NCBI GenBank assembly: GCA_019188255.1
Contig: JAETXT010000005.1
Span: forward strand, 1,054,001-1,118,000
From: Verticillium longisporum
Lineage: Eukaryota; Ascomycota; Sordariomycetes; Glomerellales; Plectosphaerellaceae
Direction of reading: 5' to 3'
DNA: 64,000 bases
Part shown: positions 41,742 to 53,600 of the stretch, in pieces
Numbering within the stretch: position 1 is the stretch's first letter
Layout of the letters: the number at the start of each line of letters is the position of its first letter
The notes under the pieces: model-generated
What the model saw: the letters and a program-made list of their open reading frames with translations, nothing else
Told to the model about the DNA's origin: nothing
Databases searched by the model: none
Made by a program: the position numbers and the translations under genes

Positions 41742-43890
41742 GATGAAATAATTGGTGCTTACTGACTGTAGACCACCCAAGGGGCAAAATGAAAAATTGA
41801 CAGATGGTGGTGAGACAGCCAGCACGGGCCCGTTGGACCCTGAGGATATAGCAAACCGGTAGCCAAAATCGACCTTCAAGACACGCCGAGACCCGCACCC
41901 ACACTGCTCTGTCGGTTCCCGGACAGTAAATACAGCTGAGTGGCTAAAGGCAGGTTCCGACGGCAAGGAGACAGGCCGGCGTAAATGTATCAACCAATTG
42001 CCAGGTGCGAATGGGACTTTTACATGCGTGTACTGAAAAATTGACTCTCTCACCTGGCTGAATGCTTACTGACAAGTCTATTTGGGAAGGCTTCTTGGTT
42101 GGATAGGATCCGCGTACTCGAGAGCGTTTTATCGAAACGAACCCGGAAATGAGCAGATCCTTGGGGGCAAAGGCGGCCACAGCCTGCACATGCATGCACA
42201 CCGAGCGCCCACGTAACCTTGAAGGAATTGAGACAGCTCAGCCATATGATACTTATCTTTAGCTTTACATGGTGCAATGAACAACTCATTGGTGTTGTCT
42301 AAAATTCAGGATGAAAAACACAACAACCATCCCGTAGAGTTGCGTGCTTAGCAGGATCCATTCGGCAATGCGGCCGCCTCAAGGGCCATCTGTTATGGTG
42401 CAACTGGGTGGCGTAGACGGAGCAAGCCGCGCGGAGAAGACTGTGTCGTTACTTGCCGATAAGAACTTGAGTGTTAACCAAGTGACTAAAGATTCATCGG
42501 TACGAGTTATTCCGCCAAGCGATGAACCGCCCCGGCCGCTGCCCAATAGCTTGTGCTACCCCTCAGGGTTAGGATGGGATGCGTCTGTCCTCGTTAGCAC
42601 TTCAGCTGTTGGTCAAGAAAGCTACCTTTAAGCAGTGTATTTTGGCCATACTCGTAATTCATGCCCTAATTGATCAAGGTATCTCATAAACTATGCGTAA
42701 AGGGTGGGCTGTCTGCCTTTCAAACGGTGTCTGCCTTGAGATGACTGGCCGTTCAACCCAAAACGAACCATGGTAATGCAATGTAACAATGTTGAAGCGA
42801 GTCGATAATAACCGACCAATAGCTGATAGGAAGACCCTGGATTCGCGGGCCGATTCTCGCCCTACGCCTCGCCCTACGCCAAGAGGCAGCGCGGAGGAAG
42901 ACCGTCAGGCTTACAATGTTACACTGCATTCTGGTGAGCATTTAGCCCTGTGGATACAGGAGCCCCCACGAGGGCCTCAGTCACTAGATCGCTTGACTGG
43001 TACAGAGGGGCTGAAGGAATGCGCGGATCTGGCCCTGGCTGTGGCGTGCTGTAGGAACGATCTGGACTCAGGATTCCTGATGTTGCCTCATTTACCTGCA
43101 CCTAGCCAAGGTAACTGATGCATGTACTGGGTGCGGCTGACAGGGTCCGCCACACCATACGCATTTCTGCAACTGGGAGCTGCCACAGTTACTCTTCACA
43201 CTCTGCCAGCGCAATCCGTTGATCCACCCCACCAACAAACAGGCTGTTAATCGCAGCTGAAGAGATATCCGGGCCAGTTATGTTCCGCATGTGAACAGCC
43301 GGTAGAGTCTGACCCCCCTTCAGACAAACGAACTAGCCGAATAGGGATGATATTCTAATTCTACCAGCACGAAAACCACACCGAGTAATGTTCGCTTACT
43401 GTCCCGCGTAGGCTGGCAGACCCTGCATTGCTGATAGGGGGCATGCTACCCACCCAATAGGTGCACCGATCTCACTCGGGCTCGAAGCGAAGTTTTGAGA
43501 TCGACCCAGGCCAGCGCAAGCCGATCATCGGCAGCCATCTCTCTCCGCAGAGTATACGAGTGGTGCAAATCGCCGACGCCGAAGCCGAAACGCCGAATAG
43601 GGTTGCAGTCACTCTGCGACGGACAGGAGCGCGAGGCGCTCGAGTGATGTACAGTGAATAGTACAGACCAACAGAAGATGGAAGCTGATTTGGCTGGTTT
43701 GGTGGTATACGTTCAAACTGGTGTCATGTCCGAACAGTGGCTCGTTGACTTTCTTGGTTTCTTGTAAAGGGCTTCGCGTCGTCCAACGAAGTCGAATATC
43801 TCACTGCCAGCATTGTTTCAATTTGGAGGCCATCTGTTTGTCCACCTCAGTTTCTAACATTATTTATTCGTCGTCAGCACAATCGCAGCT
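41742..43890. other. Long gene-free stretch inside the cluster
   Basis: About 2.1 kb with only short ORFs (about 95-109 codons near 42344 and 42789) that show no domain and sit in atypical composition. A decayed gene or a long regulatory region is possible. Confidence 0.5.
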
Positions 43891-44829
43891 ATGGCCCCTC
43901 ACGAAGAAGCTGTTGGCGAGGAGACCGGCTTGCTCCTCTCCGATGGGAGAATACTCTCTTATGCGGAGTACGGCGAACCCTCTGGCGCCCCAGTTCTGTT
44001 CTTTCACGGCTTCCCAGGCTCGCATAAGGAGGCAGCTCTTTGGCACGACTCCGCTGTTCGGCATTCTGTCCGGCTCATTGCACCCGACCGCCCCGGTATT
44101 GGGTTCTCTAGCTACCAGCCCGAACGGCACTTCCTCGACTGGCCTGCAGATATATCTGCCCTTACTCGTCAACTCGGGCTTGTGGGCAGAGACTGTCGAA
44201 TTCTTGCCGTGGCGGGTGGTTCACCATATGCGCTTGCCTGCCTCCATGAGCAATCTACCACCAGCAAACACGACCTCCCTCGGTTTCAAGGTACTGCCAT
44301 TGTTTCTGGTATCTACCCTCTCTCTCTTGGGTCTACAGGGATCAAGCTTTCCACTCGGATCACCCTTTGGATTGTCGGATACCTCTGGTTTCTACTTATA
44401 CCACTCCTCGACTGGCTCATGGGCAAGCCAGCACGAACAGATCCGGAACTATTCAAAACCCGGCTGCTAAAGGAGGCCGAGGGCAGACCTTTTGTCGATA
44501 GGAAGTGCCTCGCTGACAACAAGGAGTTTGCTGACGGGTTTATCGAGTCTGCCCGTCACTCCTTTGCTCAGGACTCCCGTGGGGCGGCCTATGAAGCTGG
44601 GCTTATGGGTCGTGCTTGGAGTTTCGACTTGCAGAGCATTGTGGGCAAGAATCTGACAATGTGGCAAGGCGGCTTCGATGACGCCTGTCCTGTACCTCTT
44701 GCTAGGAGGGCACAGGACAAGCTGACTGGCAGCGCTTTGAAGGTCTTCGAATACGAAGGCCACTTGACCATTTGGGCAAGGAGGCAAGATGTGATCTGGG
44801 AGGCATTATTGGACAGTGACGTGAGATAA
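43891..44829 (+). CDS. Second alpha/beta-hydrolase of the cluster
   Basis: Single exon, 312 residues. Typical fold markers: VLFFHGFPGSH as the oxyanion HG motif, LIAPDRPGIGFS, the nucleophile in AVAGGSPYALA (about S111), and a C-terminal EYEGHLTIWA that supplies the catalytic His. A hydrophobic cap segment LWIVGYLWFLLIPLLDW is unusual and may give membrane association. This group includes soluble-epoxide-hydrolase-like and lactonase-like enzymes. The reaction is unknown; it differs clearly from the FUS2-type hydrolase at 37048-38451. Its location suggests hydrolysis or isomerisation of a pathway intermediate, or recycling of shunt products. Confidence 0.82.
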   Translation: MAPHEEAVGEETGLLLSDGRILSYAEYGEPSGAPVLFFHGFPGSHKEAALWHDSAVRHSVRLIAPDRPGIGFSSYQPERHFLDWPADISALTRQLGLVGRDCRILAVAGGSPYALACLHEQSTTSKHDLPRFQGTAIVSGIYPLSLGSTGIKLSTRITLWIVGYLWFLLIPLLDWLMGKPARTDPELFKTRLLKEAEGRPFVDRKCLADNKEFADGFIESARHSFAQDSRGAAYEAGLMGRAWSFDLQSIVGKNLTMWQGGFDDACPVPLARRAQDKLTGSALKVFEYEGHLTIWARRQDVIWEALLDSDVR

Positions 44830-45381
44830 TCAATGGCCATACTTGCTAGCTTCCGATTGGAGCGAGTTTTATCATAGTGCATCAAACTAGCTTTGGGGGG
44901 GCGGGCAACGGCATTCAGCTCGTGTTCGCCAAGATGTGAAAGATCCCCAAATACACGCTTCCCGAGAAACCCCCAGCCTCCAGAGTTCCTCTGTGTCGTA
45001 AAGCACCTACAGAACCACCGATTGAGATCTTTCAAGGGTAGAATCATGAACAATCGAGGTTGCAAAGGCGTATACATAGCGGCTATGGATGGCCAGCATC
45101 CACATGTATTTTGACCCTCCGCCCAACAATTAACTGTGGATTTCGCCTGCAGAAGACCTCTTCAATCTGCTCATGCCCCCGCAATGACACCTTATTTCGA
45201 GCATCCAGGTGGCTACGTCGTTGTCGGTGCTAACGTGGACTTGTAAATACGTACACAGCAGCATATCATCGACCTTCAAAGTGGGAAATCTGCTCAAGAT
45301 GTTTCAAAGTCGTGTATTAAGAGCTGTACAGCAGTTGGGTGATACACCGACAGTGAATGTAAAAAGGAGAGAGCAACCCTA
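44830..45381. other. 3' intergenic stretch between convergent genes
   Basis: 3' flanks of the second hydrolase and the Diels-Alderase. No gene is seen. Confidence 0.6.
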
Positions 45382-46677
45382 TCAGCCACTTCTAAATGGC
45401 GCGCTGACCATCTTCCACATGAATGACAAGAGATCTCCCGAGCTTGCCATTTGCCACCATACGCCTATCATCAATTTGAGTGAGAAGGTTTTGGGTAGGT
45501 CGACTAGCTCCGTCCATCCATATCCTGAGTCAAACTGCTCGCCGCCTACTTCGCCACCGGAAACGACTTCAGTATAGCCTGCCAAACCTCTGTTCTCACC
45601 CAATCCCACCTCAAAAGGGCGTGTCTTGTGCTCTAATTCAAACGCCCATCGCTGGCCGCGACTGGGAGACACGAAGTCCAATGTCCAGCCGGTAGACATG
45701 TCGCCCCAGTTGCTGTGAACATCGCCACCATAACGACGGTTCATAAAGAGATGATCCGCTTGAGGAGTCGATTCGGAAGTGTTCGGCAGCAAGACTCCAC
45801 TTGCTCGCACCAAAGGCTCACCGTTTTTGAACAGCACGCTGCCCTGGTACTTCTTCCCGTCGAGTTTGGAGACATCTTCCCAAATCGATATGTGATAGGG
45901 GCCGACAGTAGCGCGACCTACATTCCACTTGCTCACCAGACTGAACCAATCTTTGGATGACCAAAATCTGTTATGACCTCCAAGCCCCTCAATGACTCTG
46001 GGTTCTTCGCCGTCCAAAATGAGCTCAAGCTTGGCTCGGCCTGCAGACATCGGCTCAGCGATACGTAACATGGGAGAAACTTCATGATTCGCCGTGGTAG
46101 ACGGCCACGTGGAGCCATCAGCGTAACGACCGGGAGTAATGGCGTCGAGGACAAATTGGCCGCGGATACCTGGGCGTTCAAAGTTGCCTTCGATGTGACT
46201 TAGGTCGCGGGAGATTGTGAAGGCGTACGATCGGTCAGGACCTTCCCATACGCCGCGGACGTGGCCGCAACAATCTTCGACGCGAGATTGGTCCACAAAT
46301 TCAGGTCCGCCGAGTATGGTGCCGTTAGCGAGCATGACGAAGAACTCGATCCGTAGGACGCCCTGGCCCATCATAGTGTAGGACGCATCGCGGGACACAC
46401 ACATCATAAGTGACTCGTCGGCTTTCGAGGATACGACATCAAAATACCACTGTTCCCATGCTGATCCATTGACGGCGGACAAAAGAGATCGGGTCATGTG
46501 GTCTCGTGGAGAGGTTGACATCCAGACCGGGCCCTTAACGGTCTGGTAGGCAGAAACGTCTGTTGTGAAGCATGGTTGATCGCAATCCGAAAAGCCTCCA
46601 GCAGTAAAGGTATGTTGCCATGAGGAAACTGCACTGACGAAGCACCAGATGCTGGCCAGAGTCCGGTGAAACAGCAT
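45382..46677 (-). CDS. Lipocalin-fold Diels-Alderase with signal peptide
   Basis: Single exon, 431 residues. Residues 1-19 form a signal peptide (MLFHRTLASIWCFVSAVSS). The mature part has two beta-rich halves. Key family segments are STSPRDHMTRSLLSAVNGS, VEDCCGHVRGVWEGPDRS, IEGLGGHNRFWSSKDWFSL, VGPYHISIWED and the C-terminal GYTEVVSGGE. These belong to the fungal pericyclases of the Fsa2/CghA/MycB/CcsF type, which catalyse stereoselective [4+2] cycloadditions of polyene-pyrrolinone or tetramic acid intermediates. It is divergent from the PKS-NRPS across 949 bp, so co-expression is likely. Decalin or isoindolone ring formation cannot be told apart from sequence alone. The secretory leader suggests it works in the ER or a vesicle. 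Confidence 0.92.
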   Translation of the reverse strand: MLFHRTLASIWCFVSAVSSWQHTFTAGGFSDCDQPCFTTDVSAYQTVKGPVWMSTSPRDHMTRSLLSAVNGSAWEQWYFDVVSSKADESLMMCVSRDASYTMMGQGVLRIEFFVMLANGTILGGPEFVDQSRVEDCCGHVRGVWEGPDRSYAFTISRDLSHIEGNFERPGIRGQFVLDAITPGRYADGSTWPSTTANHEVSPMLRIAEPMSAGRAKLELILDGEEPRVIEGLGGHNRFWSSKDWFSLVSKWNVGRATVGPYHISIWEDVSKLDGKKYQGSVLFKNGEPLVRASGVLLPNTSESTPQADHLFMNRRYGGDVHSNWGDMSTGWTLDFVSPSRGQRWAFELEHKTRPFEVGLGENRGLAGYTEVVSGGEVGGEQFDSGYGWTELVDLPKTFSLKLMIGVWWQMASSGDLLSFMWKMVSAPFRSG

Positions 46678-47626
46678 GTTGATAAAGTAGGCTGAGTAGG
46701 TCTATAATCGAATCGTCAAGAAATTAAGAATAGAGTGAGTTGGTGTTTCAAATGCCTGAGGTTTAGATTTCCATTTGCTTGAGTTTCTTTCTTTGGTCGT
46801 CATGTTAAGATTTTGATCTAAGAGAAGATTCCCTTCCGCATCGGAAGCGTAGAACCATCTGATCACCAAGAATGTTCTGTTCAAGTTTGTTGCGAAACGA
46901 CCTCTTCGCATTCGGCTTTGACTAAGTGGTCAATCTGTTCGAGAAAATAACACCGAATCCGTTCGGTTGCACTGTGGAATTGCCCCATTGGGAGATCCGG
47001 GCCGAAGCTTGGGGCTGAAGTCATTTGGCCCCCGATAGTAAGCTGTGCCTGGAAAACCGCCTTCCTGCAATGATATTATCTGATTATTGGCCAATGATGC
47101 ACTGATATCATGCAAGTTGTCACTGATTCTGTTAATTGTAATTTGACTCTCTCCCCAGGTTCGGTTCAGGCACGCCTTTCATCCGAAACTCGAGTCGCCA
47201 CCGAGGCTGGATCGATGGACTATTCCGGGCTACGGAGAGATTGAAGATTGTCAGCTCGGGCTAGGCGAAAAGAAGGCTGCGATCACTCTGCGCACCCTAG
47301 TAGGCGTTGCGCAAGGGCTGTGTCGGGTAAGCCTTGCCCGGATCCCGTAGCTAGATGCCTTCACACCTTTCGGCATCCTGAGGGGTGGGCCAGGTAGGTA
47401 GTCAGTGTAGGCTGGTACTTGGGAATCGCAACCTAAGGTTATTCTTGTGGCGATTTCGAAAAGGGATGGGCGCGTTAAGCGATAGGCAATATATCAATGA
47501 TAGTCTGTTCTGTTAGTGGTTTCCGATCTTGCACGCTGTTTCTTTCAACTCGAACTCGTCTTGTTCAACCAAGTTGCGGCATCTTTATTTGACTTCAAGT
47601 TCTGATAGTATTCTATCTGTTTCAAG
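46678..47626. promoter_or_regulatory. Bidirectional promoter of Diels-Alderase and PKS-NRPS
   Basis: 949 bp without a gene. It contains a 16-bp inverted repeat ACCGAA-N4-TTCGGT at 46952-46967 and a further GGTTCGGTT at about 47159-47167. TTCGG-type words also occur in the other cluster promoters, so this is a candidate site for one of the two Zn2Cys6 regulators. Confidence 0.5.
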
Positions 47627-50600
47627 ATGGAAAACTACACGAGCGAGCCCATTGCGATTGTTGGAAGTGCCTGTCGCTTTCCCGGAGAATCCTCGTCACC
47701 ATCGAAGCTCTGGACTCTTCTGCGCGAGCCTCGAGATGTTCTGGCCAAAATTCCGCCGGTACGCTTCGATCCCGAGGGATTTTATAACGAAGATGGAGAG
47801 TACCATGGAAGCTCCAATGTCAAGGAATCGTACATGTTGACAGAGGATCATCGGGTGTTCGACGCCCAGTTCTTCAAGATCAAGCCAGTCGAGGCCCACA
47901 GCATTGATCCTCAGCAGCGTATTCTCATGGAGACGGTCTATGAGTCCATCGAGGCTGCTGGTTTTGCCATGGAAAAATGCAAGGGTCCGACACGGCGGTT
48001 TACGTTGGACTGATGTGTGAAGAGTACAGCAACATTGTGGCAGGCGATGTCGACCAGCTGCCGACTTACACTGCTACAGCCACCGGCCGCAGCATCATGT
48101 CGAATCGCATTTCGTACTTCTTCGACTGGCACGGCCCCTGCATGACCATCGACACAGCCTGCTCGTCCAGCCTCATCGCTGTTCACCAAGCCGTTGAAAC
48201 TCTTCGCAATGGCACCTCTCGGGTGGCAATCGCTGCTGGCGCAAACCTGCTTTTAAGTCCTAGTAAGTTGACTATTTGCGCCAAAGCTTCCTGCTTAGGA
48301 AATAAGATACTCTGTATTAACCACAATCTTCGATAATTAGTGGGATATATCACGGAGAGCAAGCTTCATATGCTTTCGCCAGGCAGTCGATCGCGCATGT
48401 GGGACGCTGATGCCGACGGCTACGCGCGGGGCGACGGTGTTGCTGCAGTAGTGCTGAAGAAGCTGAGCGATGCCATTCGTGATGGCGACCATATTGAATC
48501 CATCATTCGAGACACTGGCGTCAACCAAGACGGGTAAGTGGAACTCCCCACTGTCTATTGAGCTGCGTGTACAAAGCCTTGTCGGATCCAGATTGGAACT
48601 AACGAGAGCAACAAATGTTGTAGTCGTACCACAGGTATTACTATGCCAAGCAGCACGGCACAGGAGGCTCTCATTAGACGTACCTATTCCAAAGCCGGTC
48701 TCGATCTCACCGATCCGTTCGAGCGATGCCAATACTTTGAAGCTCATGGCACCGGTAAGACGCGTCTCCATTTTTGACCCATCAACTTTGGCAACTTGGA
48801 AAGATGGCTGACACCAACTCACCAAAGGCACACCTGCTGGAGACCCCATCGAAGCTTCGGCTATCCAGAAGGCATTTTTCGGAGCTGACAACACTAGCGT
48901 CGATTCCAACGACATTCTCTACGTAGGGTCTATCAAGACTGTCATTGGACACACTGAGGGAACCGCCGGTATTGCCGCACTCATGAAAGCCTCGCTTGCA
49001 ATCCAACACTCTGTGAGTTGACTCAAGCCACAAAACACAACCAGGAGAAGATAGGACGTGAACTCATCACATATTCTCATTTCGTAGATTATTCCTCCAA
49101 ACATGCTTTTCAACAGGCTCAGTCCGGCCGTGGAGCCCTTCTACAAGCATCTTGAGATAGCTACGGCAGCTCGGTCTTGGCCAGAGCTTCCAGAAGGTAT
49201 TCCTCGACGAGCAAGTGTCAACAGCTTCGGGTTCGGCGGGACCAATGCACACGCAATCGTTGAGCAGTATGTTCCTGGTATCTGGGATCAACCTCAGCGG
49301 TCACTTCGGTCAGCTCCGTCTTTCCTCCCAATCTGTCTCTCCGCTGCGTCAGAGAAGGCTCTGTTCGAACAGGCGCGTCGCCTCTCCGTTTGGCTCGAAA
49401 GCAACTCCGAAGTCAGTCTGACGGATCTCGCCTGGACCCTCGCCACCCGCCGCAGCAAGTTCCAGCACCGCTGGTTCTTCTCTGCGTGCAGCGTTGCACA
49501 GCTTAGGGCCAAGATTGACAAAAGGCTCGGATCCACCTACGAGCCCATCAACCTGCTGCCTTCGCTGAAGCCCAAGATCCTTGGCATCTTTACAGGTCAA
49601 GGAGCACAGTGGGCGGCTATGGGACGATCTCTCATTATTGGCTCCAACTTTGTCTCCAAGATTGTCGACTGTCTGGAGGTTAGCCTGAGTCTCCTTCAGG
49701 ATGCACCTACGTGGTCATTGAGGGAGGAGCTTCTCGTTGGAGCGGACAAGTCTCGTATCGCCCAGGCAGCACTCTCGCAGCCTCTGTGCACGGCTGTCCA
49801 GGTTATTCTAGTTGAGATGCTTAAAGCATCGGGCATCGGCTTCGAGGCCGTTGTTGGCCACTCTTCGGGCGAGATCGGTGCTGCGTACGCCGCCGGCTTG
49901 ATCTGCGCAGAAGATGCTATTCGTATCGCCTACTACCGTGGTCTTCATTCAAGCCTCGCAAAAGGAACCAAAGGTCAGAAGGGTGCCATGCTAGCTGTCG
50001 GAACGTCTGTTGAGGATGCTCAGGAGTTCTGCGCATTCGAGGAGATGCAAGGTCGCATCTGCGTCGCCGCCTGCAACTCGTCCTCCAGCGTTACCTTGTC
50101 TGGAGACTCGGACGCTGTGAAAGAAGCGGAGTCTATCCTACAAGACGAGGGCAGGTTTGTGCGACTCCTTCGCGTGGACACCGCATACCACTCGCATCAT
50201 ATGCTCCCGCCGGCCGGGCCGTACGTGGAATCGATGCGTAGCTGCCATGTTCGGGTTCTCGACGACCGGAAAGGCGAAGGTCTGGTTTGCTCTTGGTTCT
50301 CAAGTGTCCGGGAGGATCAAGAGGAAATGAAATTTCAATCCGAAGGTCTTCATGGCGAATACTGGCGAGATAATATGGTCAAGCCGGTTCTGTTTGCGCA
50401 AGCTCTCAAAAAGGCTATCGACACCAAGGGCCCCTTTGACCTGGCTTTTGAGGTCGGGCCTCATCCGGCTCTTCAAGGTCCAGCTCTACAGACCATCCAG
50501 GAAGTCCAGGGTAACCGTATCCCGTACACTGGCGTTCTCTCGCGCGGCGTCGATGATGTGGAATCGTTCGCCGACGCACTTGGATATCTCTGGAGCCATC

Positions 50601-53600
50601 TCTCTCCCAACAGCGATTTACTTCAGCTCGATTCGTTTGATGCTACAATGTCAGGGGAACAGCAGCCCAACGTTATCAAGAACCTCCCTCCTTACGCATT
50701 TGACCATGACCGCGTCTACTGGAGAGAGTCCCGGTTGGTCAAAGCCACCAGAACTCGCAAGACGCCTTACCACGATCTTCTGGGTGTCTGCTGTCCCGAT
50801 GGAACCGACCCGACACTCCTCCGTTGGAAGAACCTCCTCTCACCCAAGGAGATTCCCTGGCTCGGAGGTCATATGGTACAAGGACAAATCATTTTTCCAG
50901 CAGCAGGTTACCTCTCAATGGCTATCGATGCGTGCCGTATCCTGGTGGCCCGTCGGGGTGAGACTCTTGCCATTAAGGGTATGGACATTCTTGACTTTGT
51001 CATTGGAAAGGGCATCATCTTCGATGATCGCAGCCTGGGTGTTGAGACCCTGCTCACCTTGACCCTTGATGAGGAGTACGACGAAAATGCTAGATCAATC
51101 AACGGCACGATTCGCTTCTACGCCGGTCTGGCCAACTCAGATGTCTCTTCTCTACCACTTCGCTGCTCATGTCGCGTGCATCTCAATCTCGAGGATGGGG
51201 CACTGATCAGCGATATTGTTGAGGGAAGCACGTCGTTGCCACTTCTTCCCCCCCGCTCGGAGCAGCTCGTCAACGGCGTAAACGTGGACGCGAAACAGTT
51301 CTATGCCAATCTCGCTGAAGTTGGCTACGAGTATTCAGGGCTCTTTCAGGGACTGTCAGAGCTCAAGCGTACCCTTGACGCCGGCACGGGTGTCATCGCA
51401 AACCCTGCTCGCCAAGATCCCCTCCGGTCTCCCACTGTCCATCCTGCCATGATCGACTGTACCATTCAGGCCGTGTTGCTCGCGTTTTGCTTCCCTGGAG
51501 ACGGAAAGCTGTATGCACTGCACGTGCCGACAAAAATACGCCGCGTCTCCATCGATCTCCCGCTTCTAGAGAGGGAAACTCTTGGGGCCGGTCAGCTCCC
51601 AGTAGACTCCATTGTTGATTCGAATGGCACGGTAAGCGGAGACGCACACTTGTTTGCGAAGGATGGTGAAACCGCCATGATTCAAATGCACGGCATCGAA
51701 GTTGTGCCTCTGACGCCACCAACGCCAGAGCAAGACGCGCAGCTTTTCTGGGCGTATGAACTGGGCGTAGCTCAACCGGACGGTAACCTCATGGTCAAGG
51801 GCCGCCGAGCGACAGATGCAGACTACGAACTTGCCGAGGTCGCGGAAAGAATATGCTATCAGTATTTGAAGAATCTGCTGGCCGAGCTGACGCCAGAGGA
51901 CATTGAAAAGTCGGCGTGGCACCACAAGCGTCTGGTCAACTTTGCTCGCAAGACACTGGGAGAACTGCGTTCTGGTCAAGATCCGCACACGAACCCTCAT
52001 TGGTACGACGACACAGATGAGGACATTGCTGCCCTTATGTACAGATTCAGGCACAAGGTCGAGATGAAATTGGTCGGCGCTGTAGGCCGAAACCTGGCAG
52101 CGGCCGTGCGGGGCGAGACGTCTATTCTCGAGCACATGATGGAGGACAACGTTTTACACGATTTTTATGCCCAGTGTCTCGGTTTTGACGAGAACTCACA
52201 CTTCCTGGCCGAGGCTGTCTCACAGATCACCCATCGCTTCCCACACATGAACATTATCGAGGTGGGAGCTGGTACCGGCGGCGCTACCAAGATTATCATT
52301 CCTCACCTTGGTAATTCTTTCTCGTCCTATACCTTTACCGATATCTCGGGCGGATTCTTCCCGAAGGCTCGCGAGGTATTTTCCAGGTTCGACGATCGGA
52401 TGGACTTTAGAGTGCTAGACGCTGAAAAGGACGTCGTGGAGCAGGGCTTCGTGGAGCACTCGTACGATGTGGTCGTGGCCTCCTTGGTCCTGCATGCAAC
52501 ACGCGACCTGTACGAAACAATGCGCAACGTGCGGCGTCTCCTGAAGCCCGGTGGTTACGTTGTCATGCTTGAGCTGACCAATGTACGTCCAATCCGAACC
52601 ACATTCGCCATGTCTGGGTTGCCGGGCTGGTGGCTAGGAGATGCCCATGATGGCCGCGAGTTTAGTCCCTGTGTCAGCGCCAGTCACTGGAACACGGTCC
52701 TTCAGAAGACTGGTTTTTCCACCGTCGATGCTGTTACGCCCGACCTAGACCCCGAGCCCTGGCCTTTCAATGTTCTCGTCGCTCAGGCGCTCGACGACCG
52801 CGTCACCTCGCTCCGCAGGCCCCTTTCGGCTCCTTGCCCCGCGACGCCGGCCGCAGAGCTCATCATCCTTGGTGGTACCAAGCTGCAGTCTTCGTTGCTA
52901 GCTGGTGAGGTAGGACCTTTGGTTTCTCAGTGGTTCAAAGCCGTTCGACATGTCTCCACGCCTGAGGACCTACTTCAGATTGACATGGCTCCGATGTCCA
53001 CCGTCCTCTCACTCACTGACCTTGACTCGCCTGTTTTCAAGGGAGTCACCGAGGACAGGTTAGAGGCAATGAAGCGACTGATTGAACGGTCTCGCAACGT
53101 TGTCTGGGTCACGCGAGACGCGCGCGCTGGCGGCGATCCGTATATGAACATGACCATTGGCTGGGCGCGCACCGCCCTTGAGGAGATGCCGCAGCTCCGA
53201 CTGCAGTTCCTCGACTTCACAGACAACGCCAAGATGAGAGCTGAACTGGTCGCACAAGAACTCTTGCGGCTCCAGATCTTGGAGCAGTGGAGCCCAGTTG
53301 ACGATGGGTACCAATTGCTCTGGAGCATAGAGCCCGAAATCGTGATTGAAGAGGGCGACCGAATCTTGATTCCTCGACTCCGTGCGTCTAAGGAAAGAAA
53401 CGATCGGTATAACTCAACGAGAAGAACAGTGCTTACTGAGGTCGACCCTCAAAGCACTAGGGTGGTCGTAGATCGCCTCTCCGGCGGGAACTACGAGCTT
53501 CGAGAGGAGCAGCATGCTGTGGGGCAACATCTACTCGTTGACGGCGACGATCGTGTTGCCATCGAAGTCCTCCACTCCTTGCTTCTACCTCTCAAGTTGT

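Noticed and set aside
41742..42053. N-terminal extension of regulator 2
   Set aside because: The extra 104 codons lack the character of a transcription factor; the zinc cluster lies near residue 26 from the chosen start, as usual.
42344..43118. Two ORFs of about 100 codons in the cluster gap
   Set aside because: No domain, start context or splice pattern; treated as non-coding, though a gene remnant cannot be excluded.
47627..48013. Separate small gene before the PKS-NRPS
   Set aside because: Its product is the N-terminal part of the KS domain, and the remaining KS follows immediately in another frame.
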